Origin: Nocardioides sp. HDW12B
Lineage (GTDB): Bacteria > Actinomycetota > Actinomycetes > Propionibacteriales > Nocardioidaceae
NCBI RefSeq assembly: GCF_011299595.1
Contig: NZ_CP049867.1
Coordinates: forward strand, 2,232,001-2,296,000
DNA length: 64,000 nucleotides
Direction: 5' to 3'
The position numbers and the translations under genes are program-made. Numbering within the stretch: the stretch's first letter is position 1; each line of letters begins with the position of its first letter. Below, piece by piece: positions 1-8,756 of the stretch. The notes beneath the pieces were generated by a model. That model was not told the origin of the DNA. It worked only from the letters and a program-made list of their open reading frames with translations, and ran no database searches.

Positions 1-945
1 GTTGGTGTACTCGAGGTGCACGTGCCCGAAGCCGTCGCGGGTCGTGCCGGTGAAGCCGCTGGCGATGACCACCGGGTAGGTGACCAGCAGCTGCTCGACC
101 GAGGCGAGCCGGGCGACCGTGACCTGGTTGACGGTGACGAGGTTGCCGAGCAGGACGGGGAAGGTCGGCTCGAGGTCGGTCATCAGCCCCTCGAGCTGGG
201 CGGCCGCCCCGGGACCGCCCTGGAGGACCGCGCGCACGTCGTCGTCGCTGCGCCGCAGCGCCCCGGTGACCTCGGCGAGGCCGGAGGCGAAGTCGCGGAT
301 GCTGCCCGCGTTGTCCTGCTGGGTCTGCAGCACGGTGCGGCCGTCGGTGAGCAGGTCGATGGTGGCGTCCTGGTTCTCCTGGGCCGCGGTCACGAGCTCC
401 GAGCTGCTGTCGAGCAGGTCGCCCAGCGGCCGGCCGGTGCCGGAGAACGCCAGGCCGAGCTCCTCGACGGTGGTGCGCAGGCTGCCCTTGTCGACGGAGC
501 GGACGAACTGGTCGAGGTCGACCAGCAGGTCGCCCTCGTCGGTGGGCAGGGAGTCGCGGTCGCCCTCGATCGTGTCGCCGTCGCCCAGGTAGGGCCCCTC
601 GTCGTCGGGCGGCTCGAAGTCGAGGTACTGCTCCCCCACCGCCGAGCCGTTGTGGACGAAGACCGCCGCGTCGGTCGGCACCTTCGCCTCGTCCTCCAGC
701 GCGAGCGAGACCGCCACCCGGTCGTCGTCGGGCGACATCGCCGCGACCTTGCCGATCTGCACGCCCCGATAGGTCACCTCGCTGCCCTCGTAGAGCCCGC
801 CGCTGGCCGGGAGCAGTGCGGTCACGGTGTAGCCGCGGCCGAGGAGGCGGTCGACGAGCCCGAGGTAGTTGGCGCTGGCGTAGACGATGCCGACGGCGCT
901 CAGCACGACGAAGGCGATGAGGCGTCGCTTGATCCCGGTGGTCAT
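1..945 (-). CDS. MCE family protein, MceF position (3' end cut by window)
   Basis: Last visible gene of the mce operon; its C-terminus lies beyond base 1. The ATG at 945 overlaps the TGA of the preceding mceE-type gene (ATGA). The protein begins MTTGIKRRLIAFVVL, one N-terminal membrane anchor at about residues 7-27, followed by an MlaD/MCE domain (about 35-115, with GSEVTYRGVQIGKV) and a long helical region. MCE proteins form hexameric rings or needles that carry lipids across the envelope to YrbE permeases. The F assignment rests on position after the lipoprotein E subunit; the substrate cannot be read from sequence. Confidence 0.88.
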   Translation of the reverse strand, partial: MTTGIKRRLIAFVVLSAVGIVYASANYLGLVDRLLGRGYTVTALLPASGGLYEGSEVTYRGVQIGKVAAMSPDDDRVAVSLALEDEAKVPTDAAVFVHNGSAVGEQYLDFEPPDDEGPYLGDGDTIEGDRDSLPTDEGDLLVDLDQFVRSVDKGSLRTTVEELGLAFSGTGRPLGDLLDSSSELVTAAQENQDATIDLLTDGRTVLQTQQDNAGSIRDFASGLAEVTGALRRSDDDVRAVLQGGPGAAAQLEGLMTDLEPTFPVLLGNLVTVNQVTVARLASVEQLLVTYPVVIASGFTGTTRDGFGHVHLEYTN

Positions 946-2138
946 CGCACCCCCACCCCCGGGAGGCCGAGACGGCCGCCGCCGCCGCCGTTATCTCCGC
1001 CACCGCCACCGCCACCGCCGCCGTTGCCGCCGCCGAGCAGCCCACCGAGGGGGTTGCCCGGGTCGAGGGGCAGCCCGCCGAGCGGGTCGTCGGGGTCGAC
1101 CGGCAGCTCCGGCAGGTCGGTGCCGGAGGGCTGCTGGTTCTGGAACAGGTTGTTGAGGTCGGCGCTGAAGACGATGGAAGTGTTGGCGTAGTCGCCGTAG
1201 ACGATGTCGTTGGACTCGATGGGGAACGGGAAGCTGATGAGCAGCCCGAGCGCCTCGGGGATCTGGTCGTCGACGTCGGCGATCTCGCGGACGATGGGCT
1301 CGAGGTGCCGCAGCGACTTCAGCAGGTCCTCCTTGGTGGCCCCGACCACGCGGGTGCCGACCACGCCGAGCCGGTCCAGCGCCCGGAGCATCGCGATCAG
1401 CTGGTCGTGCTGGTCGGCCAGGACGGTGACGGCGGGACCGAGCTCGTCGAGCGCGGTGACGACCGTGCGCTTCTCCCGGTTGAGCGTGGAGGCCAGCCCG
1501 TTGAGCGACTCCAGCGCCGAGATGATGTCCTCCTTCTGCTCGTCCAGGCCTCCGACGAGGGTGTCGAGCTCGCGCAGCACGCTGCGGACCCGGTCCTGGC
1601 GGCCGTCGAAGACGGCGTTGAGCTCGCGGGTGATGATCTCCAGCTGACCGACGCCGCCCCCGTTGAGCAGCAGCGACAGGGCCCCGAGGACCTCCTCGAG
1701 CTCGGGGTTGCGGCCGGTCTGCTCGAGCGGCAGGACGTCGCCGTCACCGAGCCGCCCACCACCACCCCCGTCCCCACGCTCGGCCGGCACCAGCTCGACG
1801 TACTTCTCGCCCAGCAGGCTGGTCTGGCGGATGTCGGCGTACACGTCGGCGGGCAGCTCGACGTCGTCCTGGATGCGCAGCGTCGCGGTGGCGTGCCAGC
1901 CCTCGCGGCCGAGCTCGACGACCTCGCCCACCGTCACGTCGTTGACCTTCACCGGCGAGCGCGGCACGAGGTTGAGCACGTCGCGGAACTCGGCGGTGAC
2001 CGTGAACGAGTTGTCGTCGTCGACCGGGGAGCCCGGCAGCGGCAGGTCGTAGGCCTCGCAGCCGCTCAGCGACAGCGCGCCGAGCAGCGACACCACGACC
2101 GCGGTCGCCGTACGTCGACGGGGGGCGTGCGCGCTCAT
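942..2138 (-). CDS. MCE family lipoprotein, MceE/LprK position
   Basis: 398 aa. The N-terminus MSAHAPRRR is followed by a hydrophobic signal and a lipobox LSGC with the lipidated Cys at about residue 27, so this is the lipoprotein subunit usually called MceE. An MCE domain follows (about 40-120; VKVNDVTVGEVVEL), then a helical domain. The last 60 residues are a low-complexity Gly/Pro/Asp tail with runs of Gly. ATG at 2138 overlaps the upstream TGA by four bases. A longer in-frame start exists but runs through mceD coding sequence and lacks a signal peptide, so it was rejected. Confidence 0.9.
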   Translation of the reverse strand: MSAHAPRRRTATAVVVSLLGALSLSGCEAYDLPLPGSPVDDDNSFTVTAEFRDVLNLVPRSPVKVNDVTVGEVVELGREGWHATATLRIQDDVELPADVYADIRQTSLLGEKYVELVPAERGDGGGGGRLGDGDVLPLEQTGRNPELEEVLGALSLLLNGGGVGQLEIITRELNAVFDGRQDRVRSVLRELDTLVGGLDEQKEDIISALESLNGLASTLNREKRTVVTALDELGPAVTVLADQHDQLIAMLRALDRLGVVGTRVVGATKEDLLKSLRHLEPIVREIADVDDQIPEALGLLISFPFPIESNDIVYGDYANTSIVFSADLNNLFQNQQPSGTDLPELPVDPDDPLGGLPLDPGNPLGGLLGGGNGGGGGGGGGDNGGGGGRLGLPGVGVR

Positions 2139-3391
2139 GCGGCACCTCCCAGCAGCTCGTGGAGGTCGTCGGAGGAGGAGCGGGTCGAGCCGTAGGTGAC
2201 CCCCGGCGCGGAGCGACCGAGCGAGCCGCCGCCCAGCCCGTCGCGCAGGTTGCCGCCGAGGCCACCGAGGTCGCCGAGGTCGCCGGGCAGCTCCGGCAGG
2301 CCCGGGCCCGAGGCGCCGTCCTGGACGGGTCCGAGGAGCGCCTCGAAGAGCTCGCACGCGAGGTCGGCCTGGTCCACCTCGCCCTGGCGGGCGAGGGCGC
2401 ACAGGAAGCCGTCGAGGTCGCGGCGGTTGCCCTCGAAGGTCAGCCGCGACCCGATGCTGCCCGACTTGGGGTCGAACGCCACGGCGAGGTTGCCGATCGA
2501 GCTCGGGGCGATGTCGAGGACGGTGCGCAGGGTGTCGGACTCGTCGCCGAGGATGCGCACGATGCGGGTCAGGTCCTCGATGTCCTTGACCAGCAGCTCG
2601 CGGTTGTCGCGCACGAAGCGCTCCACCTTGCCCAGCACCCCGGCCAGGTTGGACAGCGCGGCGGTCAGCTCCTCCTTCTCACCGGCGAGCTGCTGCGACA
2701 CCGCGCCGAGGTCCTCCATGAAGGCACCGACGGCCTGGTCGTTCTCGGCCAGCGCCGTGGAGAACTCCTGCAGGCCGCGCACGGTCGCGAAGAGGTCGCC
2801 GCTGCCGTCGCCGAAGACCTTCACGGCCTTCGACAGGTTCACCACCGTGGTGTTGATCCGCCTGCCGTTGCCGTCGAGGAACTTCGCGCCCGCGCCGAGC
2901 ACGTTGTCGAGGGTGCCGTCGCGGTTGACGCCGTTGGGGCCCAGCGCCCGGGTGAGGTCGGAGAGGCTGCGGTAGATGCGGTCCAGCTCGATGGGGGTGC
3001 CGGTGTCCTCGACGGCGATCTCGTCGCCGTCCTCGAGCTCGGGGCCGTCGGTGTAGACGGGGGTCAGCTGGACGAACCGGTCGGCGGTCAGCGTCGGGGT
3101 GATGATCACGGCCTGGGCGTCGGCGGGGACCTGGTAGTCGTCGTCGTACTCCATCTCGACGCGCACGGTGCTGCCCTCGGGGATGACCGCGGTCACCTCC
3201 CCGACGGGGATGCCCAGGATCCGCACCTCGGAGCCGGGGAAGATCTGCACGGCCCGCGAGAAGCTGGCCGAGACCTCGCGGGTGCCGCCGCCGGGGCGCA
3301 GCAGCACCACGAGACCGATGACCAGCAGGCCGGCGAGGACCGCCGCGAGCGGGCGGGGGACGCGGCGGAAGCCGCTCGTGACGGCGTTCAC
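2135..3391 (-). CDS. MCE family protein, MceD position
   Basis: 418 aa, GTG start overlapping the upstream TGA (GTGA). A single membrane anchor at about residues 14-32 precedes an MCE domain (about 38-120; GSEVRILGIPVGEV). A coiled helical region follows, and the end is Gly/Leu-rich and disordered-looking. Fourth ring-forming subunit by order in the operon. The GTG was chosen because it gives the canonical short cytoplasmic N-terminus and perfect translational coupling. Confidence 0.88.
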   Translation of the reverse strand: MNAVTSGFRRVPRPLAAVLAGLLVIGLVVLLRPGGGTREVSASFSRAVQIFPGSEVRILGIPVGEVTAVIPEGSTVRVEMEYDDDYQVPADAQAVIITPTLTADRFVQLTPVYTDGPELEDGDEIAVEDTGTPIELDRIYRSLSDLTRALGPNGVNRDGTLDNVLGAGAKFLDGNGRRINTTVVNLSKAVKVFGDGSGDLFATVRGLQEFSTALAENDQAVGAFMEDLGAVSQQLAGEKEELTAALSNLAGVLGKVERFVRDNRELLVKDIEDLTRIVRILGDESDTLRTVLDIAPSSIGNLAVAFDPKSGSIGSRLTFEGNRRDLDGFLCALARQGEVDQADLACELFEALLGPVQDGASGPGLPELPGDLGDLGGLGGNLRDGLGGGSLGRSAPGVTYGSTRSSSDDLHELLGGAA

Positions 3392-4368
3392 CGGTCGACC
3401 TCCGGGGTGAACTGGCCGGTGACCAGGTTGCCGAGGTTCGAGGCGTAGGCGTCGAACCACGGTCCGGTGCCGATGACGTTGGAGAGGATCCGCACGTAGG
3501 GGCCGAGGTTGTGGATGCTGGCCTGCACGTCCTTCTCGCGGCGCACCAGCGTCTGGGTGACGGTCCGCAGGTCGGCGAGCATCGGGCCGATCTGCTCCTG
3601 GTTGTCGTCGACCAGCCCGCCCAGCTCGCGCGACAGGCTGGCGGTGTTGAGCAGCAGCCGGTGGATGGCCTCGCGGCGGTTGCGCAGCTCCGAGAGGATC
3701 AGCTCGCCCTTGCGGATCAGCTGGACCACGTCGCCCTTGCGGTCGGCCAGCAGGGTGCTGACCCGGTTGGCGCGCTGCAGCAGCGACGCGATCTCGGTGT
3801 CGCGGCTCGCGATGGTCGTCGACAGCCGGCTGAGGCCCTCGAACGTCGCGGTGGCCTCGTCGCTGCTGCGGTTGAGGGTGTCGCCCACGCTGGTGAGCGC
3901 GTCCTGCAGCTGCGGGATGTCGATGCTCTCGGTGGTGTCGGAGAGCTCGGTGAAGACCCGGACGATGTCGTAGCTGGAGTCGGTGCGCTCCAGCGGGATG
4001 GTGCTGCCCGGCTCGGCCTTCTCCTCGCCGAGCGGGGTGAGGTCGATGTACTTCTCGCCGAGCAGGTTGAGCACCTCGATGGCGGCGGTGCTGTCCGCGC
4101 CGAACTCGACGCCGGGGTCGAGGGTGAAGTGGGCGACGACGTACTCCCCGCGCAGCTCGACCTCGCTGATGCGGCCGACGTCGATGCCGGCGATCTGCAC
4201 CATGTTGCCGCGGTGCAGTCCGCTGGCGTCGCCGAACTCGGCCTGGAACGAGGCCCCGCGGAAGCCGGGGAACTTCTGCAGGTTCATCGCCGCGGCGAGC
4301 AGCAGCACCGCGACCAGGACGGCGTACAGGCCGATCCGGGCGACCTGGGCGTCGCTGCGGCCCCTCAT
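3388..4368 (-). CDS. MCE family protein, MceC position
   Basis: 326 aa, starting MRGRSDAQVARIGL, with a membrane anchor at about residues 11-29 and an MCE domain at about 38-115 (GNMVQIAGIDVGRI, then LLGEKYIDLTPLG). The remainder is predicted helix, as usual for the periplasmic needle-forming part of this family. Its ATG overlaps the TGA of mceB. The compact length matches MceC-type members rather than the longer D to F members with disordered tails. Confidence 0.88.
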   Translation of the reverse strand: MRGRSDAQVARIGLYAVLVAVLLLAAAMNLQKFPGFRGASFQAEFGDASGLHRGNMVQIAGIDVGRISEVELRGEYVVAHFTLDPGVEFGADSTAAIEVLNLLGEKYIDLTPLGEEKAEPGSTIPLERTDSSYDIVRVFTELSDTTESIDIPQLQDALTSVGDTLNRSSDEATATFEGLSRLSTTIASRDTEIASLLQRANRVSTLLADRKGDVVQLIRKGELILSELRNRREAIHRLLLNTASLSRELGGLVDDNQEQIGPMLADLRTVTQTLVRREKDVQASIHNLGPYVRILSNVIGTGPWFDAYASNLGNLVTGQFTPEVDR

Positions 4369-5450
4369 CGGTAGCACCTCTCGGCGTCCGACTTGAGCTT
4401 GATCGTCCGCAGCTGGTTCGCGAGGTCCCGCAGCCCGGGCAGCTCCTGCACCAGCGGGGCGGGCAGCTGGATGTCGGCGTTGGCGCCGCAGACGAAGTAG
4501 TTGTACCAGGAGCCGTAGGTGCCGGTGCGGGTCTGGTCGGCGAGCATCTCGGGCAGGTTGGTGAGGATCGTGTTCAGCACCGCACGGGTGTCGTCGCGCG
4601 AGAGCACGGCGGCCAGCCGCCGCAGCTGGGCGATGTCACGCTTGATGAGCGGGCGCCCGTCGCGCAGCAGGTCGGCCAGCACCTGCGTCAGGTTGCCGAT
4701 GTTGACCACCGAGCGGCCGATCTGGACGCGGTCCTCGGCGAGGCCGCCCACCCAGCGGCGCAGCTCGCTGATGAGCTGGGTCAGCTCCCGGTGCCGGCTG
4801 TCGACGGTGCCGAGCAGCTCGTCGAGGTTGGAGATCGTCTGGCCCACGAGCTCGTCGCGGTTGGCGATGGCGGTCGTCAGCGAGGCGGTCTCCTGCATGA
4901 GGCTCTCGACCGTGCCGCCCTCCCCTTGGAGCACCTTGACCAGGTTGAGCGAGAGGTCGTTGACCTCGGCCGGGTCGAGCGCCGAGAACAGCGGGGCGAA
5001 GCCGTTGTAGAGGGCGGTCAGGTTCAGCGCCGGCGTGGTGCGGCTCATCGGGATCGTGGCGCCGGGCTCGAGCTCCGCCACCTCGCCCGCACCGTCCGGG
5101 TCCCCCTCCTCCACCGCGAGGTAGCGGTCGCCGACGAGGTTGAGGTAGCGGATCTCCACCTGCGTGGCCTCAGTGAGCGGCAGGTCCTCGGCGACGGAGA
5201 ACTCGACCTGGGCGCGGTCGGTGTCGACGATCTCGACGCCCTGCACCTTGCCGAGCACGACGCCGGCGACGCGCACGTCGTCGCCCTTCTGGATGAGGCT
5301 GGCGTCGGAGAAGACCGCGGAGTAGGTCTCGGTGGGACCGGTGCCGAGCTTGCCCATGATCGCCACCAGGGTGCCGGTGACGATCAGGGAGATCACGGTG
5401 AAGAAGGCGAGCTTGCTGCCGTCGATCAGCGTGCGGCGGTTGACGCTCAC
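4365..5450 (-). CDS. MCE family protein, MceB position
   Basis: 361 aa from a GTG start that overlaps the mceA stop. N-terminal anchor at about residues 13-34, MCE domain about 42-125 (GDDVRVAGVVLGKV; YLNLVGDRYLAV), then helices and a C-terminal segment with two cysteines (FVCGANADIQL and ERCYR) that could form a disulfide outside the membrane. It is cotranscribed with its neighbours with no intergenic space. Family membership is clear; the B label is positional. Confidence 0.88.
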   Translation of the reverse strand: MSVNRRTLIDGSKLAFFTVISLIVTGTLVAIMGKLGTGPTETYSAVFSDASLIQKGDDVRVAGVVLGKVQGVEIVDTDRAQVEFSVAEDLPLTEATQVEIRYLNLVGDRYLAVEEGDPDGAGEVAELEPGATIPMSRTTPALNLTALYNGFAPLFSALDPAEVNDLSLNLVKVLQGEGGTVESLMQETASLTTAIANRDELVGQTISNLDELLGTVDSRHRELTQLISELRRWVGGLAEDRVQIGRSVVNIGNLTQVLADLLRDGRPLIKRDIAQLRRLAAVLSRDDTRAVLNTILTNLPEMLADQTRTGTYGSWYNYFVCGANADIQLPAPLVQELPGLRDLANQLRTIKLKSDAERCYR

Positions 5451-6817
5451 GGCGTCGCCACCTCCCCGGTGCGCACCATGGGCCCGAGCATGTACGTCGA
5501 CAGGGCCGGGATCGCGCTGGTGCTGCGGCCGGTGCTGAGGCTGAGCAGCGACGTCGTGGCGGCCCGGTTGCTCCGGGTGCTGGTCGGGTCCACGCTGCTG
5601 AACGGGGTGGACTGGCCCGACAGCGCCTCGATGAGGTCGGCCAGGAACGTCGGTCCGGGCTCGGCGCCGTCCGGGAAGTAGGAGTTGCCGGCGCCGGCCT
5701 TGCTGTCCAGGTCGGTGCCGTTGCGCAGGTCGAGCCCGGGCCAGGGCTCGGGGTAGTTGTTCGGCAGCCCGTAGCAGCGCGGGCCGCGGGTGTCGGCGTA
5801 CTCGGGGCGGTCGCGCTGGTCGTAACCGCGGCGCTGCGTGGTCGGGAACTCGATGTACTGCTTGACCAGGCCGCCCTCGAAGGTCTTCGCCAGCACCGGC
5901 TTGTACGCCGCGATGCCGCGCAGCAGGCACTCGTACTCCGGGGAGTACTTGTCGAGCAGCGACAGGATCGGCTCCGAGGTGCGCACGGCCCGGATCGCGT
6001 CGCCCTCGTTGTCCTCGAGGATGCGCGCGGTGACGTCGGAGAGGTCGGTGACGTCGGTCAGCAGGCCCGCCAGCTGGTCCTTCTCGCTCGTGACGGTGCG
6101 CGCGGTGACGGTGAGGTTGCCGAGGACCTCCACCAGGTCGGGGGCGGCCAGGTCGTAGGTGCCGGCGACCGAGGCGAGCAGGCGCAGGTCGTCCTGGAGC
6201 GTGGGGAGGTACTCGTTCATCGTGCCGAGGTAGGTGTCGAACTGCTCGAGGGTGGCCCCGGCCTGCTCGCCGCGGCCGTTGAGCGCACCGGCGAGCGCGT
6301 TGAGGGTGGCGCTGAGGTCCGCCGGGCGGACGGTGCGCAGCAGCGGGAAGAGCCGGGTGAGCACGGTGCTCAGCTCGACGGTGGTGTAGACGCGGTCGGC
6401 CGGGATGACGGTGCCGTCCTCGACGCCCATCCGTCCGGGGTCCTTCGGCGGCACCAGCGAGACGAACTTCCGGCCGAACAGCGTGGTCGGCAGGATGCTG
6501 GCGTCGACGTTCGACGGGATGACCTCGGCTGACTCGGGCTCGAGCCCCAGCGTGATGACCGCCTGGTCGCCGGTCTGGTCGATGTCACGGATCTGCCCGA
6601 CCAGGACGCCGTCGTAGCGCACGTCGCCGTACTTCGCGAGCTGGAGGCCGGCCCGGTCCGCCTCCAGCGTCACCGTGGTGACGGTCGAGAAGGTCTTGGT
6701 GTAGATCGCGATGGAGAGCCCGATGAGCAGGGCGGAGACGGCGATGAAGACGACGCCGGCCACCATGAGGCGGGCGTTCTCCTTCGGGTCGTTGTCGCGT
6801 CGCGTCATCACGAACAC
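5447..6817 (-). CDS. MCE family protein, MceA position
   Basis: 456 aa; the first MCE subunit after the two YrbE permeases. Anchor at about residues 17-38, MCE domain about 45-130 (LAKYGDVRYDGVLVGQI; TLFGRKFVSLVPP), helical domain, then a C-terminal cysteine-containing region (CLLRGIAAYKP; GPRCYGLPNN), a typical MceA feature. Start is uncertain: GTG at 6817 sits just after a GGGGTGG ribosome site, while an ATG at 6808 (MTRRDND) is the other choice. Only 13 bases separate it from yrbE. Confidence 0.9.
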   Translation of the reverse strand: MFVMTRRDNDPKENARLMVAGVVFIAVSALLIGLSIAIYTKTFSTVTTVTLEADRAGLQLAKYGDVRYDGVLVGQIRDIDQTGDQAVITLGLEPESAEVIPSNVDASILPTTLFGRKFVSLVPPKDPGRMGVEDGTVIPADRVYTTVELSTVLTRLFPLLRTVRPADLSATLNALAGALNGRGEQAGATLEQFDTYLGTMNEYLPTLQDDLRLLASVAGTYDLAAPDLVEVLGNLTVTARTVTSEKDQLAGLLTDVTDLSDVTARILEDNEGDAIRAVRTSEPILSLLDKYSPEYECLLRGIAAYKPVLAKTFEGGLVKQYIEFPTTQRRGYDQRDRPEYADTRGPRCYGLPNNYPEPWPGLDLRNGTDLDSKAGAGNSYFPDGAEPGPTFLADLIEALSGQSTPFSSVDPTSTRSNRAATTSLLSLSTGRSTSAIPALSTYMLGPMVRTGEVATP

Positions 6818-6830
6818 GTGACCACCCCGC

Positions 6831-7670
6831 TCACCCGGTGATCCGGACGGTCGTGGTGGAGCCCCAGATGGCGAAGCTGAGGAAGAAGTCGGCCACCACG
6901 ATGGTGACGATCGAGGTCCGGATGGCGCGTCCCACGGCGAGCCCGACGCCGGCCGGTCCCCCGCTGGCGCTGTAGCCGTAGTAGCAGTGGATGAGGATGA
7001 CCAGCACCGCGAGCACGATGAGCTTGAGGAAGCTGTAGAAGACGTCCTGGGGTGGCAGGAAGACCAGGAAGTAGTGGTCGTAGGTGCCCGCGGACTGGCC
7101 GAAGATGAACACCGTGATCAGGCGCGGCGAGAGGTAGGAGGCGAACAGCGCCACGATGTAGAGCGGGATCACGGCCAGGAACGCCGCGATCATCCGGGTG
7201 GTCACCAGGAACGGCAGCGACGGGATGCCCATGACCTCGAGGGCGTCGATCTCCTCGGAGATGCGCATGGAGCCCAGGCGGGCGGTGTAGCCGCACCCCA
7301 CGGTGGCGGCCAGCGCGATCGCCGAGACCAGGGGCGCCACCTCGCGGGTGTTGAAGTAGGCCGAGATGAACGCGGTGAACTTCGAGACGCCGATCTGGCT
7401 GAGCGAGGCGTAGCCCTGCAGGCCGACCTCGGTGCCGGCGAAGAAGGCCAGGAAGGCGATGACCCCGACCGTGCCGGCGATCATCGACAGCCCGCCGGAG
7501 CCGAAGGCGACGTCGGCCAGGATGTTGAGGATCTCGCGCTTGTAGCGCCGGATCGCCCGCGGGGCCCAGGCGATGGCCCGGATGTAGAACAGCAGCTGGT
7601 CGCCGTACTCCATGAGGCGGTCGCGCCGTCCCTTGATGACGGCGGCTCCGAACGACGACAGGGCGGACAT
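6831..7670 (-). CDS. YrbE/MlaE-family ABC permease, YrbEB position
   Basis: 279 aa membrane protein with about five to six transmembrane segments and the MlaE signature EEIDALEVMGIPSL. In Mce systems a pair of YrbE proteins forms the inner-membrane permease that works with an MceG/Mkl ATPase, normally encoded elsewhere; no ATPase gene is present here. The gene starts seven bases after its paralogue ends. It resembles the upstream yrbE gene and represents an old duplication conserved in all mce operons. Confidence 0.92.
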   Translation of the reverse strand: MSALSSFGAAVIKGRRDRLMEYGDQLLFYIRAIAWAPRAIRRYKREILNILADVAFGSGGLSMIAGTVGVIAFLAFFAGTEVGLQGYASLSQIGVSKFTAFISAYFNTREVAPLVSAIALAATVGCGYTARLGSMRISEEIDALEVMGIPSLPFLVTTRMIAAFLAVIPLYIVALFASYLSPRLITVFIFGQSAGTYDHYFLVFLPPQDVFYSFLKLIVLAVLVILIHCYYGYSASGGPAGVGLAVGRAIRTSIVTIVVADFFLSFAIWGSTTTVRITG

Positions 7671-7677
7671 CAGCGCA

Positions 7678-8451
7678 TCACAGCCCCTGCTGCGGGACGA
7701 CCTGGAAGTACACCGCGGTCATCAGGGCGTTGATGAAGAACAGCAGCATGAAGGTGACGATGACCGCCTCGTTGACCGCACGCCCGACGCCGGAGGGGCC
7801 GCCCCCGGCCGAGAGCCCCTTGTAGGACCCGACGATGGCGGCGAGCCACCCGAAGATGGCGGCCTTGACCAGCGCGATGACCAGGTCCGCGAGCGTCGCG
7901 AGCGCGGTGAAGGAGGCGAGGAACGAGCCCGCCGAGCCGCCGCTGACGATGACGTTGAAGAAGTAGCCGCCCCCGATGCCGGCCGCGATGACGATGCCGA
8001 TGATCAGGACCGAGACGAAGACCGTGGCGGCGACCCGCGGGACGACGAGACGGTAGAGCGGGTCGACGCCGAGGACCTCCATGGCGTCGATCTCCTCGCG
8101 GATCTTGCGGGCGCCGAGGTCGGAGCAGATCGCCGAGCCGGCGGCCCCCGAGATGATGAGCGCCGCCGCGATCGGCGCCGCCTCACGCACCGTGGCGAGC
8201 ACCGCGGTGGCCCCGGCGAAGGACTCGGCACCGAGCTGACCGGTGAGGTTGCCGACCTGGAGCGAGATGACCGCGCCGAACGGCACGGAGACCAGGATCG
8301 TGGGCATCAGGGTCACGCTCAGGACGAACCACGCCTGCTCGACGAACTCGGCCCACTGGAAGGGTCGGCGCCCGAAGCGCTTGGTGACCTCGACGACCAT
8401 CACCGCGACCTCGCCCGGCCCCTTGAGGGCAGACGTCAGCGTGAGGGCCAT
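7678..8451 (-). CDS. YrbE/MlaE-family ABC permease, YrbEA position (first gene of mce operon)
   Basis: 257 aa, first gene of the eight-gene minus-strand mce operon. Contains the MlaE motif EEIDAMEVLGVDPL and several hydrophobic segments; the start MALTLTSALKG follows a GGGGAGGTGG ribosome site. Forms a heterodimeric permease with the next gene product. A 305-base leader upstream carries a KstR-like inverted repeat and a TCTAAT -10-like hexamer, suggesting control by a lipid or sterol catabolism repressor (inference). Confidence 0.92.
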   Translation of the reverse strand: MALTLTSALKGPGEVAVMVVEVTKRFGRRPFQWAEFVEQAWFVLSVTLMPTILVSVPFGAVISLQVGNLTGQLGAESFAGATAVLATVREAAPIAAALIISGAAGSAICSDLGARKIREEIDAMEVLGVDPLYRLVVPRVAATVFVSVLIIGIVIAAGIGGGYFFNVIVSGGSAGSFLASFTALATLADLVIALVKAAIFGWLAAIVGSYKGLSAGGGPSGVGRAVNEAVIVTFMLLFFINALMTAVYFQVVPQQGL

Positions 8452-8756
8452 CGTCCACCTCCCCGTTGTCAGACCGCAGCGTCAGCACATTAGAACAGGT
8501 TCTCGTTTTGCCCGCCAGCGAGTCGCTCCACCGGCCGTCGGAGCGCACCGGACCGCGCGCGACCTGCTGCCCACACGTGCCCGTCACACCCCGATGGGTG
8601 GGATTCAACCCGCGGACGGCTGCAGACGTGGGCGAAACCGGGGATTGGAACCGGGACGATCCGGATCAACCTGTGCAGTCGAGCAGGCAACCTCTGGGTC
8701 CGTCCCCCCGTCTGGAGGGTGAACCGTCCTCGCACGATCCGGCTCAGGAGGCCACC
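8452..8756. other. Intergenic leader between divergent mce operon and RTX-like gene
   Basis: About 305 bases with no convincing gene. It holds the KstR-like palindrome near the mce end and, near the other end, the GGCTCAGGAGG ribosome site of the RTX-like gene. The reading frame stays open upstream of that gene, but the codons there do not resemble protein and the signal peptide begins at 8757. No clear -35/-10 pair was found for the plus-strand gene. Confidence 0.5.
8491..8504 (-). promoter_or_regulatory. KstR-like operator in the mce promoter
   Basis: TAGAACAGGTTCTC on the plus strand matches the mycobacterial KstR consensus TNNAACNNGTTNNA except for the last base. The core AGAACAGGTTCT is a near-palindrome. 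On the minus strand it overlaps a -10-like TCTAAT, about 40 bases before the first yrbE start, a good position for repression. KstR is a TetR repressor of sterol catabolism that controls mce4 in mycobacteria; that it acts here is inference. Confidence 0.55.

Noticed and set aside
8600-8700. tRNA-like stretch with GATTCAACCC and GGATTGGAACC motifs
   Set aside because: No acceptor stem or cloverleaf pairing could be formed.
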